Shown: positions 11,495 through 22,679 of the stretch, piece after piece | Position numbering within the stretch: position 1 is the first letter of the stretch | How the letters are laid out: the number at the start of each line of letters is the position of its first letter | NCBI GenBank assembly: GCA_030220185.1 | Contig: JASPKZ010005706.1 | Coordinates: 62,001 to 126,000, forward strand | DNA from: Diploptera punctata | Taxonomy: Eukaryota > Arthropoda > Insecta > Blattodea > Blaberidae | Direction of reading: 5' to 3' | DNA length: 64,000 nt | The notes under the pieces: generated by a model | What the model was told of the DNA's origin: nothing | What the model saw: the letters and a program-made list of their open reading frames with translations, nothing else | The model's database searches: none | Made by a program: the position numbers and the translations under genes

Positions 11495-12068
11495 GTCCAG
11501 TGGTGGGGTTGCCACCTTAGGCCTCTGGACAGGTGCAATTATGATAATAAAATAAAATATTAGAACAAATTAACACATTTAACTACCTTGGATACCAAGT
11601 TACATATGAAGAGGAAAAAGATTTTAGTCAAAAAATTTGAAAATTTAACAGAGTAACAGGAATTATAAATGATATTTTCAAGCCAAACACACACGAACTA
11701 GAATTTATAAAACACTGGCCAGATCCATATTATATTATGGCAGTGAGGCCTGGCAATTCAGAGTGTAGATGAACAAAGACTAACTATGGCAGAAGTGAAA
11801 TTTATGAGACGTACTACAGGTTACTCAAGAACAGACCATAAAAGGAATTCTGAGATTCTCAAAGAATTACAAATGGAATCAATCATGGAATATGTACAAA
11901 AATATACAAACAACTGGAAATCTCATGTTAGAAGAATGAGCCAAACAAGAATACCAAGTCAAATCTTAAATTACCAGTCACTAAGCAAGAGATCCTTGGG
12001 CAGATCCTTCAAATATTGGATTGAGACTGTAAAAAACCCCTAGGTCTATCACATGAAAGGAAGAAGAA
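11495..12068 (+). pseudogene. LINE 3' fragment
   Basis: The copy encodes FNYLGYQVTYEEEKD, VKFMRRTTGYSRTDHKRN and a KRSLGRSFKYW tail, with several frame changes, and ends in a GAAGAAGAAAAA run. The first 50 bp (GGTGGGGTTGCCACCTTA) resemble the 5' region of the LINE at 22691-25870 (GTGGGATTGCCACCTTA). The copy therefore seems to join a 5' scrap directly to a 3' part. Confidence 0.8.
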
Positions 12069-12149
12069 AAATGCTTAAAATAAAAATGTTGTATGTTTAA
12101 AGAAGCACATTTTAGTAAAAGCATATCCTGAACACTTAGTCTGAAAGTG

Positions 12150-12310
12150 ATCAGTTGATTCCAATGTTTACCAATACTTTCCTCTGATTCTGAGGTTTGC
12201 AGGTCCAAATCTGGCTGGAATTGGTGGATTTTTTTCAAGGTTTAAAAGTCCTGAGTACGACTTCTTTTGGAAGGGAAGTAAAACTATGGGTAAAGTGTCA
12301 TGCATTTACA
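12150..12310 (+). repeat. SINE-like repeat, family 4 (weak)
   Basis: CAGGTCCAAATCTGGCTGG, GGTGGATTTTTTTC, AAAAGTCCTGAGTACG and GAAGGGAAGTAAA follow the order seen at 35345-35690. The match is degraded. Confidence 0.4.
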
Positions 12311-12897
12311 GAAATATGTTAACTGTTAAAGAGCATCTTTAAATAAAAATACTAGCCATTACCTAACATTGGTCAACTCTTAACATACTAACCCATCGAT
12401 AACTCTTACTGATTTTAATTAATGCTGAGAATAAGATTTATGAGTAAAATTAAACAGGAAGATATCTAGAATATGATAATTTGCATACATTCTTATCATT
12501 CAGAATGAGAGTAAGGAATTAAATGGATATGGGTTTATAAAATCCTCCGTAGTATTCTTACCTTGTCTTGATAGACTGGCAACAGCCAAGAATCATAAAT
12601 ATATGTTCTATTGAGGTAAAATTTTCCGTGGATAAAATAGTCCTCCATTCATGGTATCCAGGCGGGGACTACTTCAGGGAATCCATAGTAAAGGCTCAAA
12701 CAAAGGGACATGTAAATTAATGAGTCATTTTTACATCTTACCTCATATTTCATGTTTCTTTAAACATGGGAACTAGTTTATATTTGAGGAGAAAAATTTT
12801 CGCCTAGACCGAGACTCAAACCCGGGACCCTTGACTTTCCGGGCCAAGTGCTCTACCAACTGAGCTACCGAGGCGAGTTGCGATCTAGATGCAAATT

Positions 12898-13197
12898 TTT
12901 CTCTTGTAGCGTAGTGGTTAAGGCACTGCGCTACAAGTCGGAAGGTCAAGGGTTCGAGTCCCGGTGGGGTCAGGATTTTTAAAATGACCCAAACCTTCTG
13001 GCGGCACTATGGCCCTGGGGTCGACTCAGCCTCTAACTGAAATGAGTACCAGACGCTTGTTCTGGGGTAAAGGCGGCCGTCACGCAGGGCTGACAACCCG
13101 GCTGACATCAAGTGCCGATTGTCAAGAAAAAGTGGGAGCCTTAACCTCCTACTACCCCAAGTGCCTCCTGAGGCCTGTAGTGGGATCACTTTACCTT
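12898..13197 (+). mobile_element. tRNA-derived SINE, family 2
   Basis: A head with GTAGCGTAGTGGTTAAGGC (box A) and GGGTTCGAGTCCC (box B) is followed by a GC-rich body containing CTTCTGGCGGCACTATGG, GGTAAAGGCGGCCGTCACG and CTTAACCTCCTACTACC. The body is unlike family 1. Its GC content contrasts strongly with its surroundings. No separate TSD was found. Confidence 0.65.
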
Positions 13198-13204
13198 TTT
13201 ATAT

Positions 13205-13881
13205 GTTGTAATTCCCTTATATACGTTGTAATTTATCCTTCAATGAGAAGTGATAAATTAATAATAAAATCGTCAATAGAAGCCCTACTGGCTTTATAAA
13301 GTAGTGTGAAATTCCCAATAAATGTCTTCTTAACTAAGTAGCCGCCATTTGCAAAGATAGAAGCTATGGTTTCAAGCATTTGGCACGAGGGAATTACAAC
13401 GTATGTAAGAGAAAAATTTGCGTCTAGATCGCAACTCGCCTCGGTAGCTCAGTTGGTAGAGCACTTGGTCCGGAAAGCCAAGGGTCCCGGGTTCGAGTCT
13501 CGGTCTAGGTGAAAATTTTTCTCTTCAAATATAATTTATCCTTCAATGAGAAGTGTTAAATCAATAATAAAATCGTCAATAGAAGGCCTACTGGCTTTAT
13601 AAAGTAGTGTGAAATTCCCAATAAATGTCTTCTTAACTCAGAAGCTGCCATTTGCAAAGATAGAAGCTATGGTTTCTAGCATTTGGCGCGAGGGAATTAC
13701 AACGTATATAAGAGAAAAATTTGCGTCTAGTTCGCAACTCGCCTTGGTATCTCAGTTGGTAGAGCACTTGGCCCAGAAAGCCAAGGGTCCCGGGTTCGAG
13801 TCTCGGTTTAGGCGAAAATTTTTTTCTTCAAATATAATTTATCCTTCAATGAGAAGTGTTAAATTAATAATAAAATCGTCA
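13205..13881 (+). repeat. tandem repeat of about 302 bp carrying tRNA-like modules
   Basis: GGGAATTACAACGTAT occurs at about 13390 and 13692, giving a period near 302. Each unit has the tRNA-like module, the ATCCTTCAATGAGAAGTG tail region, CTACTGGCTTTATAAAG and GCCATTTGCAAAGATAGAAG. The first unit begins inside the repeat, near 13205. Box A (TAGCTCAGTTGGTAGAGC) and box B (GGGTTCGAGTC) remain intact in the middle unit, so Pol III transcription is conceivable. Confidence 0.75.
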
Positions 13882-14469
13882 ATGGGAACTAGTTTTCAAG
13901 AGAAACATCTCTCTCATTTTCAACCGACATTATGACTACCGGCTTTTCATTGGAATCTCCATCAATAACGTTGCCATCTGGTGTTGATTTGATGAACTTC
14001 GAGATGTCATGTTCCTAGGAACATGGGATGTTAGAAATATTAATATGGGATTTAGATAAATCACCCTTGGATATAGTCACTGTACAGGAGAAGGTAGTCA
14101 GGAATCAGGAAGCTTTACATTACACTATGAGGGTGCACAGCAAAATCTGAATTCTGAATGGGCTTTTAGTTTGAAGGATCCTCTCAGCTATCCAAGATGT
14201 TAAGTTTGTCAGCGATAGGATATCATACATAATTCTAAAGACTAAACAACATGATTTTGTAATTTATAATGTACATGGTTCCACAGAAGATAAGGATGAC
14301 AAGATGAAGGGAGTGAGAGGGAGGAAACATGTAAAATCAAAATGACCAGTATCAGTGTCCAATCCACACTAAGTTAAGCTGATTGATGACAGTCCTGCTG
14401 ACATTTAAACCCAAGTTTGACCCTTCATAGCCCTAGAAGCATGATGAGAAGGGGTGAAAAATAACATTG

Positions 14470-14732
14470 AACTTTTATAGGTAAAATCACTATGAGGTTT
14501 AATTTAAGATTTAAATTAAAATGCTTTACACCTCACCTCATCCAGTCCTCTAATTATACCAGTTTCAAAGCTTAGGCAGCTTCATTTTCAGTAATTTCTT
14601 ATTGACATAACATTAGTCTACAGGAAATTACTGAAGATGAAACTGCCTAAAGCTTTGAAACTGGTATAATTAGAAGACTGAATATGAGATGAGGTATAAG
14701 GCATTTTAATTTAAATCTTGAAAAATAACATG
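14470..14732. mobile_element. Penelope-type hairpin element H3
   Basis: Arms of about 110 bp (14492-14605 and 14628-14730) are inverted copies, and the cap CACTATGAGGTTTAATTTA is on the left only. It is a shorter relative of H1 (shared CTAATTATACC, GCAGCTTCAT and ACCTCACCTCAT). Read outward, the right arm has the core at 14626-14671 and then GATGAGGTATAAGG. Confidence 0.7.
14626..14671 (+). ncRNA. hammerhead-ribozyme-like motif, H3
   Basis: AATTA (14626-14630) can pair with TAATT (14667-14671) as stem I. CTGAAGA is at 14631-14637, a stem II with weak AAA/TTT pairing follows, and GAAAC is at 14657-14661. TG and then GTA (14664-14666) complete the minimal stem III. All invariant core positions are present, and stem II is the weak part. 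Confidence 0.55.
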
Positions 14733-14831
14733 TTCAAAATTACTGATATTAGTGTCTAATTCTAGTTTTTGGAATTGCTAAGCTGATTGGTGACAAGAAG
14801 AAAATTGGAATACATAAATATGTGATAATGA

Positions 14832-14991
14832 TTATATTATTTTTAGTCTGATCGTCTTACCTCAATATTAATGTTGATTGTTTTGAAACATGTCCAAGAA
14901 CAATCAACATTAATATTGAGGTAAGATGATTAGACTAAAAATAATATAATTAAAATAACCTCAAAATATCACTTCCTAAAATTAAATATTA
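14832..14991. mobile_element. Penelope-type hairpin element H4 with 12-bp TSD
   Basis: The exact 12-bp repeat ATGTGATAATGA at 14820-14831 and 14992-15003 flanks a 160-bp insertion. The arms (CGTCTTACCTCAATATTAA and its inverse) surround GAAACATGTCC, a remnant of a GAAAC-AT-GTC element without its CTGANGA half. The one-sided tail is on the right here (AACCTCAAAATATCACTTCC), so the element lies in the opposite orientation to H2. Confidence 0.75.
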
Positions 14992-15149
14992 ATGTGATAA
15001 TGAGCTAGTAACTATTATTTTGAAATTAAATTTAAAATTATCAAATGTTTTTGTTTTATAAGTGAAGAAAACATATACAGAACTGATATTGTACAAGTGA
15101 ATCAAAACTTTATATACACTAGCAGAAATGGACAAGTTTCAGTTTTAAG

Positions 15150-15297
15150 TTATGTAGGTAGGAAATAACACTGTGAGGTTTATTTTAATTTTGTTGTTTC
15201 TTGACTCACCTCATACTTCTTAACTCCTGGATTTCCGGATCTGCGAGGGAGTTAAGAAGTAAGAGGTGAGTCAAGAAACAACTCAACAAAATTTTTA
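15150..15297. mobile_element. Penelope-type hairpin element H5
   Basis: The cap GGAAATAACACTGTGAGG is followed by arms of about 48 bp (15181-15228 and 15247-15295) with GACTCACCTCATACTTC and its inverse AAGAGGTGAGTC. The loop TGGATTTCCGGATCTGCGA has no hammerhead core. No TSD was found. Confidence 0.6.
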
Positions 15298-16067
15298 AAA
15301 AAAGTTGCGTTTTTCCTAATGTCTTAATTGTCTCACTTATGAATAATTAGGTCTTGGTTCTCTGATACATACATGTTATGGACAATTATACCTACATTTT
15401 ATTTTCTTAATTGTTTACTGTTTATTTTTCTTCTTCTTCCTCTATGCATGAAAGTTGGCAGCTTTTTGTGTGTCCATTCACTTCAGGTCCGGGGTATGGT
15501 GACGTTCTTCATCGTAGTTGTGGTCTTCTTAAAGGCCTTTTCTGTTGAGGTGACCAGTCATGTACTTCCTTCACTAATCTACTGTTCTCCATTGTTCCAA
15601 TTTAGTCTTTTATCATTTATTCAGAGGTTTATAGGTTCAATTTAACATTCTTCCCTAATAACAGAACTGCGATTTTCTCTCTCAGCTTTAATTTCGGTTG
15701 TTTCATTAATTTGTTTTTTTTTTTTTTTTTTAGTTTCTGTTCAGCATCACAACCATATGTTAGAACTGGTCTTATTCCAAATTAAATATAAAATATAATG
15801 TGATATTTTTATTTAAATGTATCATTCACCTTCTAGGAAAAAAAAAAAGATAAAATCTATAATTTTATATGATTAAATAAAAATTGAATCAAATTAAAAA
15901 TATAAAAAAAAAATTAAAGTGCATCAGTAATTACCAATAGTGATTTCTGAAATACAATAAAACACAAATGAATTGAAGGAACTATATTTTATTTATGATC
16001 TTGATGAAGATCATCATAGCAACTCCGGCCGTGAAAGTCTACGTGAATACAATATTTTATTTATTCA
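15298..16067. other. no identified gene
   Basis: AT-rich. A 90-aa ORF at 15373-15645 is a run of Phe/Leu/Val residues without recognisable signature. Poly-T and poly-A runs lie at 15714-15733 and 15840-15850. About 15995-16060 carries AACTCCGGCCGTGAAAG, which reappears as ATTCCAGCCGTGAAAG at about 16497-16511, just beyond the hairpin 16160-16492. Confidence 0.4.
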
Positions 16068-16122
16068 TGAGATCGTAACAGACCTCTAGGCCTAAAACTT
16101 CGTTGGATGAAGAAGAAGAAGA
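16068..16122 (+). mobile_element. very short LINE 3' tail
   Basis: GATCGTAACAGACCTCTAGG to GGATGAAGAAGAAGAAGA matches the 3' UTR end of the LINE at 1258-1948 (GATCGTAACAGGCCTTGG, GAAGGAAGAAGAAGAAGG). It is an extreme 5' truncation of about 55 bp. Confidence 0.6.
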
Positions 16123-16159
16123 TTTCACTTTTAGACTTTTTAAGTTAAAAAAAGCACTA

Positions 16160-16492
16160 TTATGAAGATTTCCAGGCTGTTAGCCGTGATCTTGAGGCTT
16201 GAAGTTCCCCGACGTTTCGCCTCAAGGGTTGTCTTGAGATTGGCAATTTTGTCGACTGCCTGCCCTATTTACACCATTCACCACGATGTGTTCTCTTAGA
16301 CAATTTATGACAGAATGGACTGCACAGAGAACACATCACAGTAAATGGTATAAATAGGGCAGACAGTCTACAAAATTGCCAGTCTCAAGACAACCCTTGA
16401 GGATGCCAGACGCAATCTGTGGCAAAACGTCAGGGAACTTCATGCCTCTAGACCACAGCAAACAGCCTGGAAATCTTCTTCAAGATCTTCAT
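16160..16492. repeat. hairpin element H6
   Basis: Arms of about 150 bp (around 16163-16300 and 16325-16490) pair through AAGATTTCCAGGCTGTTAG, CCCTATTTACACCATTCAC and their inverses. Minus-strand GGCGAAACGTCGG and plus-strand CTTGAGGATGCCAGAC to GGCAAAACGTC form a hammerhead-like order in which C3 is T. The shared TGAGG motif of the other caps is not obvious, so this may be a different Penelope-type family. Confidence 0.55.
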
Positions 16493-16494
16493 AA

Positions 16495-18607
16495 TAATTC
16501 CAGCCGTGAAAGCATAAGTTAATATAAAAGTACTATTGCTAATTTTATCCTTTGGTCATTCTTCAATACTTTCATTAATATAATAATGGAAGTACTGTAT
16601 TCCAAATAAGAATATAAACCTCAAAAGAATCAAATACAGTTTTTGTATTTGTGTATTTATTAAATATAAAAAAGATTGCTTTTAATTGTTAATATATTCC
16701 TTATATCTATTTGATTAATGGTATTGATTTCACATCTTGTGCAATATTTCATATTAACATAAAAACTAATATATTTTTAATATGATATTTTATTTGTTAA
16801 AATTTATCAGGGTTGCTCAAAGTTTGCTGGTATAGCTTTTCATTTAATAGTTTTGTAGAAAGATGAAAAACCTTGTTTTGAGTATCAAATCTCATCTGTG
16901 AGAATACACTTTTATTAAAACCTGTACTTAAAAATGTATTTCTCATTAAATAAATTTTGACATTATTTCTTGCTGCAGTTTGACTTTTAGGATGGAATTT
17001 TATACTTGTATGCCTTATTTTATTAATAAAATTGACATGATACAATGAAACTTTTAGAGTTATTTTCATATGTTATATTAATTACCAATAAATATTATGG
17101 AATATATACATTTGTTTATGCATATGACTTGGGACTTCATTGTGTATAGCCTATATAAAGAGAGGTTTGTACCCTATATATGAGAGCACTTTAATCCTCA
17201 GAGTGCTTTCTACTGTTAGCTTATAATATTTTCATGCAAGCCAATGCACCAGTAGGAATAAAAAGCTTGTGCATTTTTGAAGAAATAGCTGTAGGAGTCA
17301 CCAATGACCATGAAATACTGGTAATTATGCTTCAATTCAGCATCCAAGCAGTTACAGGTTTGTTTGTATGGCAAATATTACTCTTTATTGCATGTCACAC
17401 AAACTTTATGCTACCTTTACCACTGATAGATCAGTGATTTGATTTAAATATGCTTATTTAGCAAATTGGATAATAGATAACATTGCCATGAAAGAAGGAA
17501 ATTAATACAATTCATAAAATATATAAAGCATTAATAGAACAGTATTAATTGATTGTTAAATAAGATTATTTCTTTATAGTTATGATCTATACTTTTAGAG
17601 TAGACTAATGTTATGAGAAGTAAAAATTATAGTAATATAATTTCTAGAAATGCTTTATTAAAATATGAACTATTGCATGAAGTTTTTTAATTGTTATGAT
17701 TATATACATGATAAGGATGAACTTTTTATTAGAGAATGATATTTTAAATAACTGATTGCACTTTTCAGTACATTTACAATTTATACAAATTAGAAACGCT
17801 ATGAAGTTCATAATAATAAATGTGTAGATATATGAAAATGGTAGGTAATATGGGTGCATTCTTTTGTTTTATAAGTTACATAGATCTAGTATGATTAAAT
17901 GTGTGTTTATTGCTTATTTGGTCAAAATTAGTTGTCTTCATACAAGAGGACTTTTGAAAACAAAAATTTAATTAAAATTTATAAATATTATTTCTTACAA
18001 ATATGTTAGTAAACAAGTCTGCTGTCCAAACTAAGATGAAATTTTAGCTCAATTTAGATGATAGAAAAAAATATACAAAAGACAGTTTTTGATGTGATCT
18101 TCAGCCATTAATGATAATAGTGCTTGAAGATCATATTAAAATCTGTCTGTTGTATTTTTTCTATCACAAAACACTCAGGAAAATATGCAGGAAATGTATT
18201 AAGTCAGTTACTAAATCCACATTTTTTTTTTCTGTTCCTGATTGTATATAATTAACCACATTTCCATAAGAAATAATACAAAAATCATAGCTAAATCAGT
18301 ATAACATAAAAAAAAACTTCTTATATAAATATTTCAAAAGCTTTTACCAAAATAGCCTGTTAAAGGGTGCACAAAATATATTGGAGGCTTGGGTTGAGAA
18401 AACCTGGCTCATATTCAGAGTTGATGGCCAGTACATTACAAGGAAGTACAACTTGTTACTTGAAAAATATTATCAGATGTTAAGACAGAAAAAAAAGAGT
18501 AATTGTAAATCTGAGCTCTGAGCCAATGTATTGGTAAATACTATGTTGGAACTATATAAGTGTTGATTCATTGAGGAATCAATTTACTATTACAAAATTG
18601 TTTGGTA
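16495..18607. other. long AT-rich stretch, nothing identified
   Basis: Short ORFs at 16797-17069 (minus), 17234-17437 (plus) and 17644-17859 (minus) have no domain I recognise and no convincing splice context. A small palindrome occurs at about 18060-18170 (CAAAAGACAGTTTTTGATGTG and its imperfect inverse TTAAAATCTGTCTGTTG). Confidence 0.4.
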
Positions 18608-18609
18608 TA

Positions 18610-19157
18610 CAGGGTGCTCTAAAATTCCCCTTACAAACTTCTAGGACTTGTAGAAGGGACTGAGTTGATAATATTTAGAGTTGGAAACCATGAACGGAAA
18701 CTTACCGTTTCCGTGCTACAGTCGTTTGAAAACAAGCATTGCCTGAACGTACATTACATGTCTCAGCCAGTAATAGCTTCGCAATTTGTTTAATTTAAAA
18801 TTTCCCTATCGAGTATTCCAAGACTTGGCGTTTTTTTTTTAAATGTCAATTTTTTTCGAAATTTTGAAAACTGCAAAAAATTGATTGTGGAGGGTGTATC
18901 CGGGATTATTAATGCAAGTCATGATTCAGATTCCATTTTGTTTCTTTAGTTAGTAATGAGTTGAATTGTAAAACAAGTGATGTACTGTGTCACGCCTTGT
19001 AATACATTATTTGTGAAGTGGTCGCATTAAAAACATGTTTTCAAATGGCTGTAGCACAGAAACAGTAAGTTTCAGGATATGGTTTCCTATTCTAAATATC
19101 AACTCATTCCCTTCTACAAGCCCTAGAAGTTTGTAAGGGGAATTTTAGAGCACCCTG
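18610..19157. mobile_element. MITE of Tc1/mariner type (TA target)
   Basis: The 548-bp element has terminal inverted repeats of about 80 bp. The left end starts CAGGGTGCTCTAAAATTCCC and the right end is its close inverse. TA flanks both ends (18608-18609 and 19158-19159). There is no transposase ORF inside. The CAGGGTG terminus and TA duplication fit Tc1/mariner-derived MITEs. Confidence 0.85.
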
Positions 19158-19671
19158 TATTTGGTATGGAATGTGCCCATGAGAATATTATTAACATTAT
19201 CAAATGCTTAGTGATCAGTTTTAAAAGTATACATAGATGAATATGAGTGTTATCCTAAGGCATTAAAGTAAATTAATATAAGGATTAAATGTAGAAATAA
19301 TTAAACTGCTTAAATGTTCTTCCCAAATTATCATTTTGTAAATTATTGCAGATATCAGATGTTAAAGAGTCCATCATAATATTCTGCAATTTTTAACTGG
19401 ATAAAAACTTATTAGAATAGTGGGAAGTGTTTTGGAATATTAATTCCTGCTGCTATTCACTCAGAGGTCCAGATTTGATACCCTGATAGTTTTATTTCCT
19501 GATTTAGGGTTTTCAGGAATTTTTCTTCAATTGCAAGATAAAACTAAAAGAGATTTATGGACATTTCTCTATGTGTATTACTTGGCCATCTCTTTCATCC
19601 ATTTACAATCCTATCTATCTACAATCAGTGATGATCTCTGGCCTTAGACACAGACATGCAATGTATAGCCA

Positions 19672-19840
19672 TCTAATATATTAAAATGAACGTTTGTTTG
19701 TTCATATTTTATGTGCTGCTATACCGTTCATCCACTTGTGATCGGCCTTTTGCAAAATGTTCAGTAGTTTCCTGGGAAGGTTATAGGTTGTAAGGGAGTT
19801 TTAATACTCAACCCCTTCACCCTTAAAAAACACCCTTTAG
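19672..19840 (+). mobile_element. Helitron 5' end (truncated)
   Basis: After an A at 19671 the sequence starts TCTAATATATTAAAATGAAC and continues GTTTGTTTGTTCATATTTTATG. It parallels the start of the Helitron at 26335, and the following part (TTTAGTGAAAAAC) matches that element's interior near 27570. A 3' CTAG end is absent because a SINE follows. Confidence 0.6.
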
Positions 19841-19841
19841 T

Positions 19842-19960
19842 GAAAAACCAGTGCAAGTCCTATAGCTTTGCACCAAGGCTTCTTGCCTTAACCACTCGGT
19901 TACAGCGTGCACTTGTTTCTCTAATCTCGCAAAAATGGATGTGTGGTTGAGTGATGCATT
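19842..19960 (-). mobile_element. tRNA-derived SINE, family 3 (fragment)
   Basis: The minus-strand head has GTTACAGCGTG and CCGAGTGGTTAAGGC (box A) and the order AAGGCAAGAAGCCTTGGTGC, as in the full copy at 33157-33507. Only the head remains. Confidence 0.6.
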
Positions 19961-20029
19961 GTGGAAAATTCTACTGGTACAGATGTTGTACAATTCTATC
20001 ATTAGGTCCAAGTTTGCCATAAACTATTC

Positions 20030-21807
20030 TCAACAAATGTATATTCAACCTTATTGTTCTTTAGGCATATTAAATATGAAGTGAAGTGAACCAAGATTCC
20101 AGATTTAAACAGACAACTTATTTAATAGCAAGTGACGTGAAATTTGAAGCAATGCATGTGATTGTAAACAGAAGACATATGCCATGTCTTCACTGAAAAT
20201 ATGCCATCTGTCATGTGGACTATCTTCCCAGAATTGCAGATTTGAAATTTATGTGATATTGGAAAGATTGTAGCATTGAAATGGCATGTTCCAAACATCA
20301 GGGGTCTATCAAAAACTTCATCTACTAAATCTCTTTTACAACCCCTAGAAAGAGTAATAGGAATTCTGAATCATCCTCTATACTGTACATACTTTCATAT
20401 AAATTACTTTTTAAAATTAAAAAAAATAACAAAGTATTTTTTGTATGTAAATAAAACCACCTTAAAAATTAAATCCATTATCAAACTTAATTTTTTGATA
20501 TGTTAAAATTCTCCTTCAACCACTGATACATTTCATACTAGTCTGTATCATTCAAATTCATATAAACTATTTTATCCATGACTATAATAAAAAATGCCCA
20601 TTTTATAAATTGTTTTCGTTTGTAAAATTGAGTTTTTTCAATATTGCTGTATTTCACGTGTGAGATAAACTATATTATTTCACAGTTTGTAGCCTACTAG
20701 AATGCCTCAATACAATGTAATATACATGCAAAAAGCAGAGTTAATAGATCTTAATTTCATCAATCTGGTTATGTCATATCCTTCTTTATCAGATAATGTA
20801 TGTTTCAGCTTGATATACTTGGACCAAAGACTTCATAATTTTAGTGTTTCTGATTTATCCAAAAAAGTTTTAGCAAAACTGTATCCTCACAGATTTGTTA
20901 ACACATCTTGCCCTACACCAATTCTAAAAGCATTCATGTTCTTTATAATAAGTAAGTAATGTGTCTTTTTGAGAGTAAACTTAGCATAGGATTTTAAGCT
21001 GCCTCTAATTTCATCTAGTAAACTGTGACATTTGGAATCACTCATTTTTTCAAGAAACAATTTTTTTTTTATTTTTCCCTCACCTTGGCTATGATTCTTG
21101 ACTATTGAAACAAGCTAAAATTATCACCCCTCTAGTATGATTATCAATTCTTAAATTCACACTATGATATGGAAGGTTCAGAAGCCAACTGGTGTAAATC
21201 AATAAATAATAAAAAAAAGAGGTGATTAGATGTTTTAAATGTGCGACACAGAAAAATACAAGTAATTCTAGAAATTATAATATATTTTATTGAAAAGTAA
21301 TACAACACACTTTTTTTAAGATATTTAAAAACCAAATTTAAATAGTTTAAAAAATAACTTTGATTTAACACAAAAAACTGTGACTTATGGTAACTGCCCA
21401 CTGAACTTTATGACAAATTTAAGCTATGTATTCATCATTGTCACTGCCATTCTCTGCAGGATTGTTCATTTTATTTGTTTTTGAAGAGGATGCACGTGAT
21501 CTGTAGTTTATTGACGGCACACTTTTAAAATGAGTGGTAATTTGGAGGAATATACGACAAAAGTTACAACATATGCATTTGTTTTTAATCTTTTAACGGG
21601 TCTACGATAAGGATACAGGGGATCTTGAACAATACTGATGAAATTACCAGGTCTTCCTTTCGAAGTCGATTTAATGTTGATCTCATAAAATGAAACATCA
21701 TCTTGCAATGTTTCTTTATAGAAAATATAATTTTCTTTATTCTAACCAATTTACTTTATCCTCTTCAGTATTAGTTTTTCAATTGCAAAATTAAATCTTC
21801 CATTTTT
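20030..21807. other. no identified gene
   Basis: AT-rich. ORFs at 20276-20506, 20702-20959, 21162-21401 (minus) and 21508-21708 (minus) are short and unrecognised. Nothing resembling the repeat families elsewhere in the window was seen. Confidence 0.35.
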
Positions 21808-22115
21808 TCCTGGGTGGGGTTTTTTTCAGGGTTTTTCCTCAGCTGTAAGACAAATGTCAGGAAACTTTAAGGCCCAAACGGTCCCCGAACATCATGGCCA
21901 TCACAATCATTATCATTTCATATTACTCTTAGATTAAGCTTAGGATTAAGGACTCTCCTGGCACACCACTGTCATCATCATCACCCATCATATCATCGGG
22001 GCAACGTAACCCTGCCTTCCAGGTGCCCCAACCTCAGAAGTAGGTTACAATTATGCCAATACCAGGAGGGTAATGCCAGAAATGTCCAAAAGGACAACCT
22101 GGGGCATTAAAAGAA
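21808..22115 (+). mobile_element. SINE family 1, 5'-truncated
   Basis: The tRNA head is missing. The body starts TTTCCTGGGTGGGG and runs through CCTCAGCTGTAAGACAAATG, GGATTAAGGACTCTCCTGG, CATCATATCATCGGGGC and CCCAACCTCAGAAGTAGG, ending near GACAACCTGGGGC. It belongs to the longer subfamily represented by 56906-57280. Confidence 0.85.
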
Positions 22116-22679
22116 ATTAAAGTTTATTTCATGCATATTTTTTCCCGCTTCTCTTCAAATTAGCTTTTCCAAAATACCTTTTCCATGAACTTTTGTTCCT
22201 CTTCCATTTTCTTTCTGACTGTGTCACTATATTCTCGTGTTCATTACCTTCATAATGGTTGTCTAGCTTGGTATCATCATCTTTGGCTACATCCAAAAAA
22301 ATTTAATATAAATAACATATTTTGGAAGTCATTCAGTGTAAGTCATCAAACACTAAAATCTTCAACAAAATAATGCCAAATGTTTATACCAATTAAAAAC
22401 TATAAAATGCTACCTTAAAAAAATATTTCTGGGTGGTAAAATGAAATTATTACACATTTTACAGGTTAGAATCTACATACCTGAATTGGATGATTTATTT
22501 TGTGGTAGATATTCAGAAAAAAGTGTTTGGAAAAGGATCATTTTCAACTGGTGGAAAAGACATTCTTAAATTAAAATCACTGATTGTATAGCAGAAACAT
22601 TATTACTTCTAATTGTATGCTACGACAAACAGCAAAGTGTTTCAAACTGACTTACACTAAGTGACTTTTGAACAATTTG
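22116..22679. other. no identified gene
   Basis: AT-rich sequence without recognised signatures, ending at the target site of the LINE at 22691-25870. Confidence 0.35.

Larger units (their letters stand above)
12780..13881. mobile_element. composite tRNA-array insertion with 14-bp TSD
   Basis: An insertion of about 1.1 kb is flanked by the exact 14-bp repeat ATGGGAACTAGTTT at 12766-12779 and 13882-13895. It contains an inverted tRNA-like module (12802-12874, minus), an independent SINE (12898-13197), and tandem units of about 302 bp with tRNA-like modules at 13438-13510 and 13741-13813. The single TSD implies the array arrived as one unit or that the SINE joined later. Each tRNA module is bounded by GAGAAAAATTT-type inverted borders. 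Confidence 0.7.
12719..14005. mobile_element. Penelope-type end inserted in RTE and itself split
   Basis: The flanks 12719-12779 and 13882-about 14005 form one unit (ACATCTTACCTCATATTTC, AAACATGGGAACTAGTTT, TTCAAGAGAAACATC). The unit at 28850-28970 is the same, uninterrupted. Across the insertion, the minus strand reads TTGAAAATGAG, a stem, GAAAACTAGTT: a degenerate hammerhead-like order. Confidence 0.55.
12600..14310 (+). pseudogene. RTE LINE 5' region, split by nested insertions
   Basis: Two RTE pieces flank foreign DNA. The first, 12607-12718, holds GGTAAAATTTTCCG and GGCGGGGACTACTTCAGGG, ending GGGACATG. The second, 14005-about 14310, resumes CATGTTCCTAGGAACATGG and covers the endonuclease start, including CACCCTTGGATATAGTCAC. 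CATG is repeated at the joint. The coding frame is broken many times. The order matches 36422-36900 of the full copy. Confidence 0.8.

Noticed and set aside
12802..13813. Genuine tRNA-Ser gene cluster
   Set aside because: The anticodon loop would give GGA, but no long variable arm exists and units lie in a TSD-flanked insertion.
15373..15645. 90-aa hydrophobic ORF as a membrane protein gene
   Set aside because: Phe/Leu-rich composition is typical of T-rich DNA; no splice or homology support.
16797..17859. Short ORFs as host exons
   Set aside because: No consistent splice sites and no recognised domain.
20702..20959. 85-aa ORF as a gene
   Set aside because: Unrecognised, AT-driven, and no supporting context.
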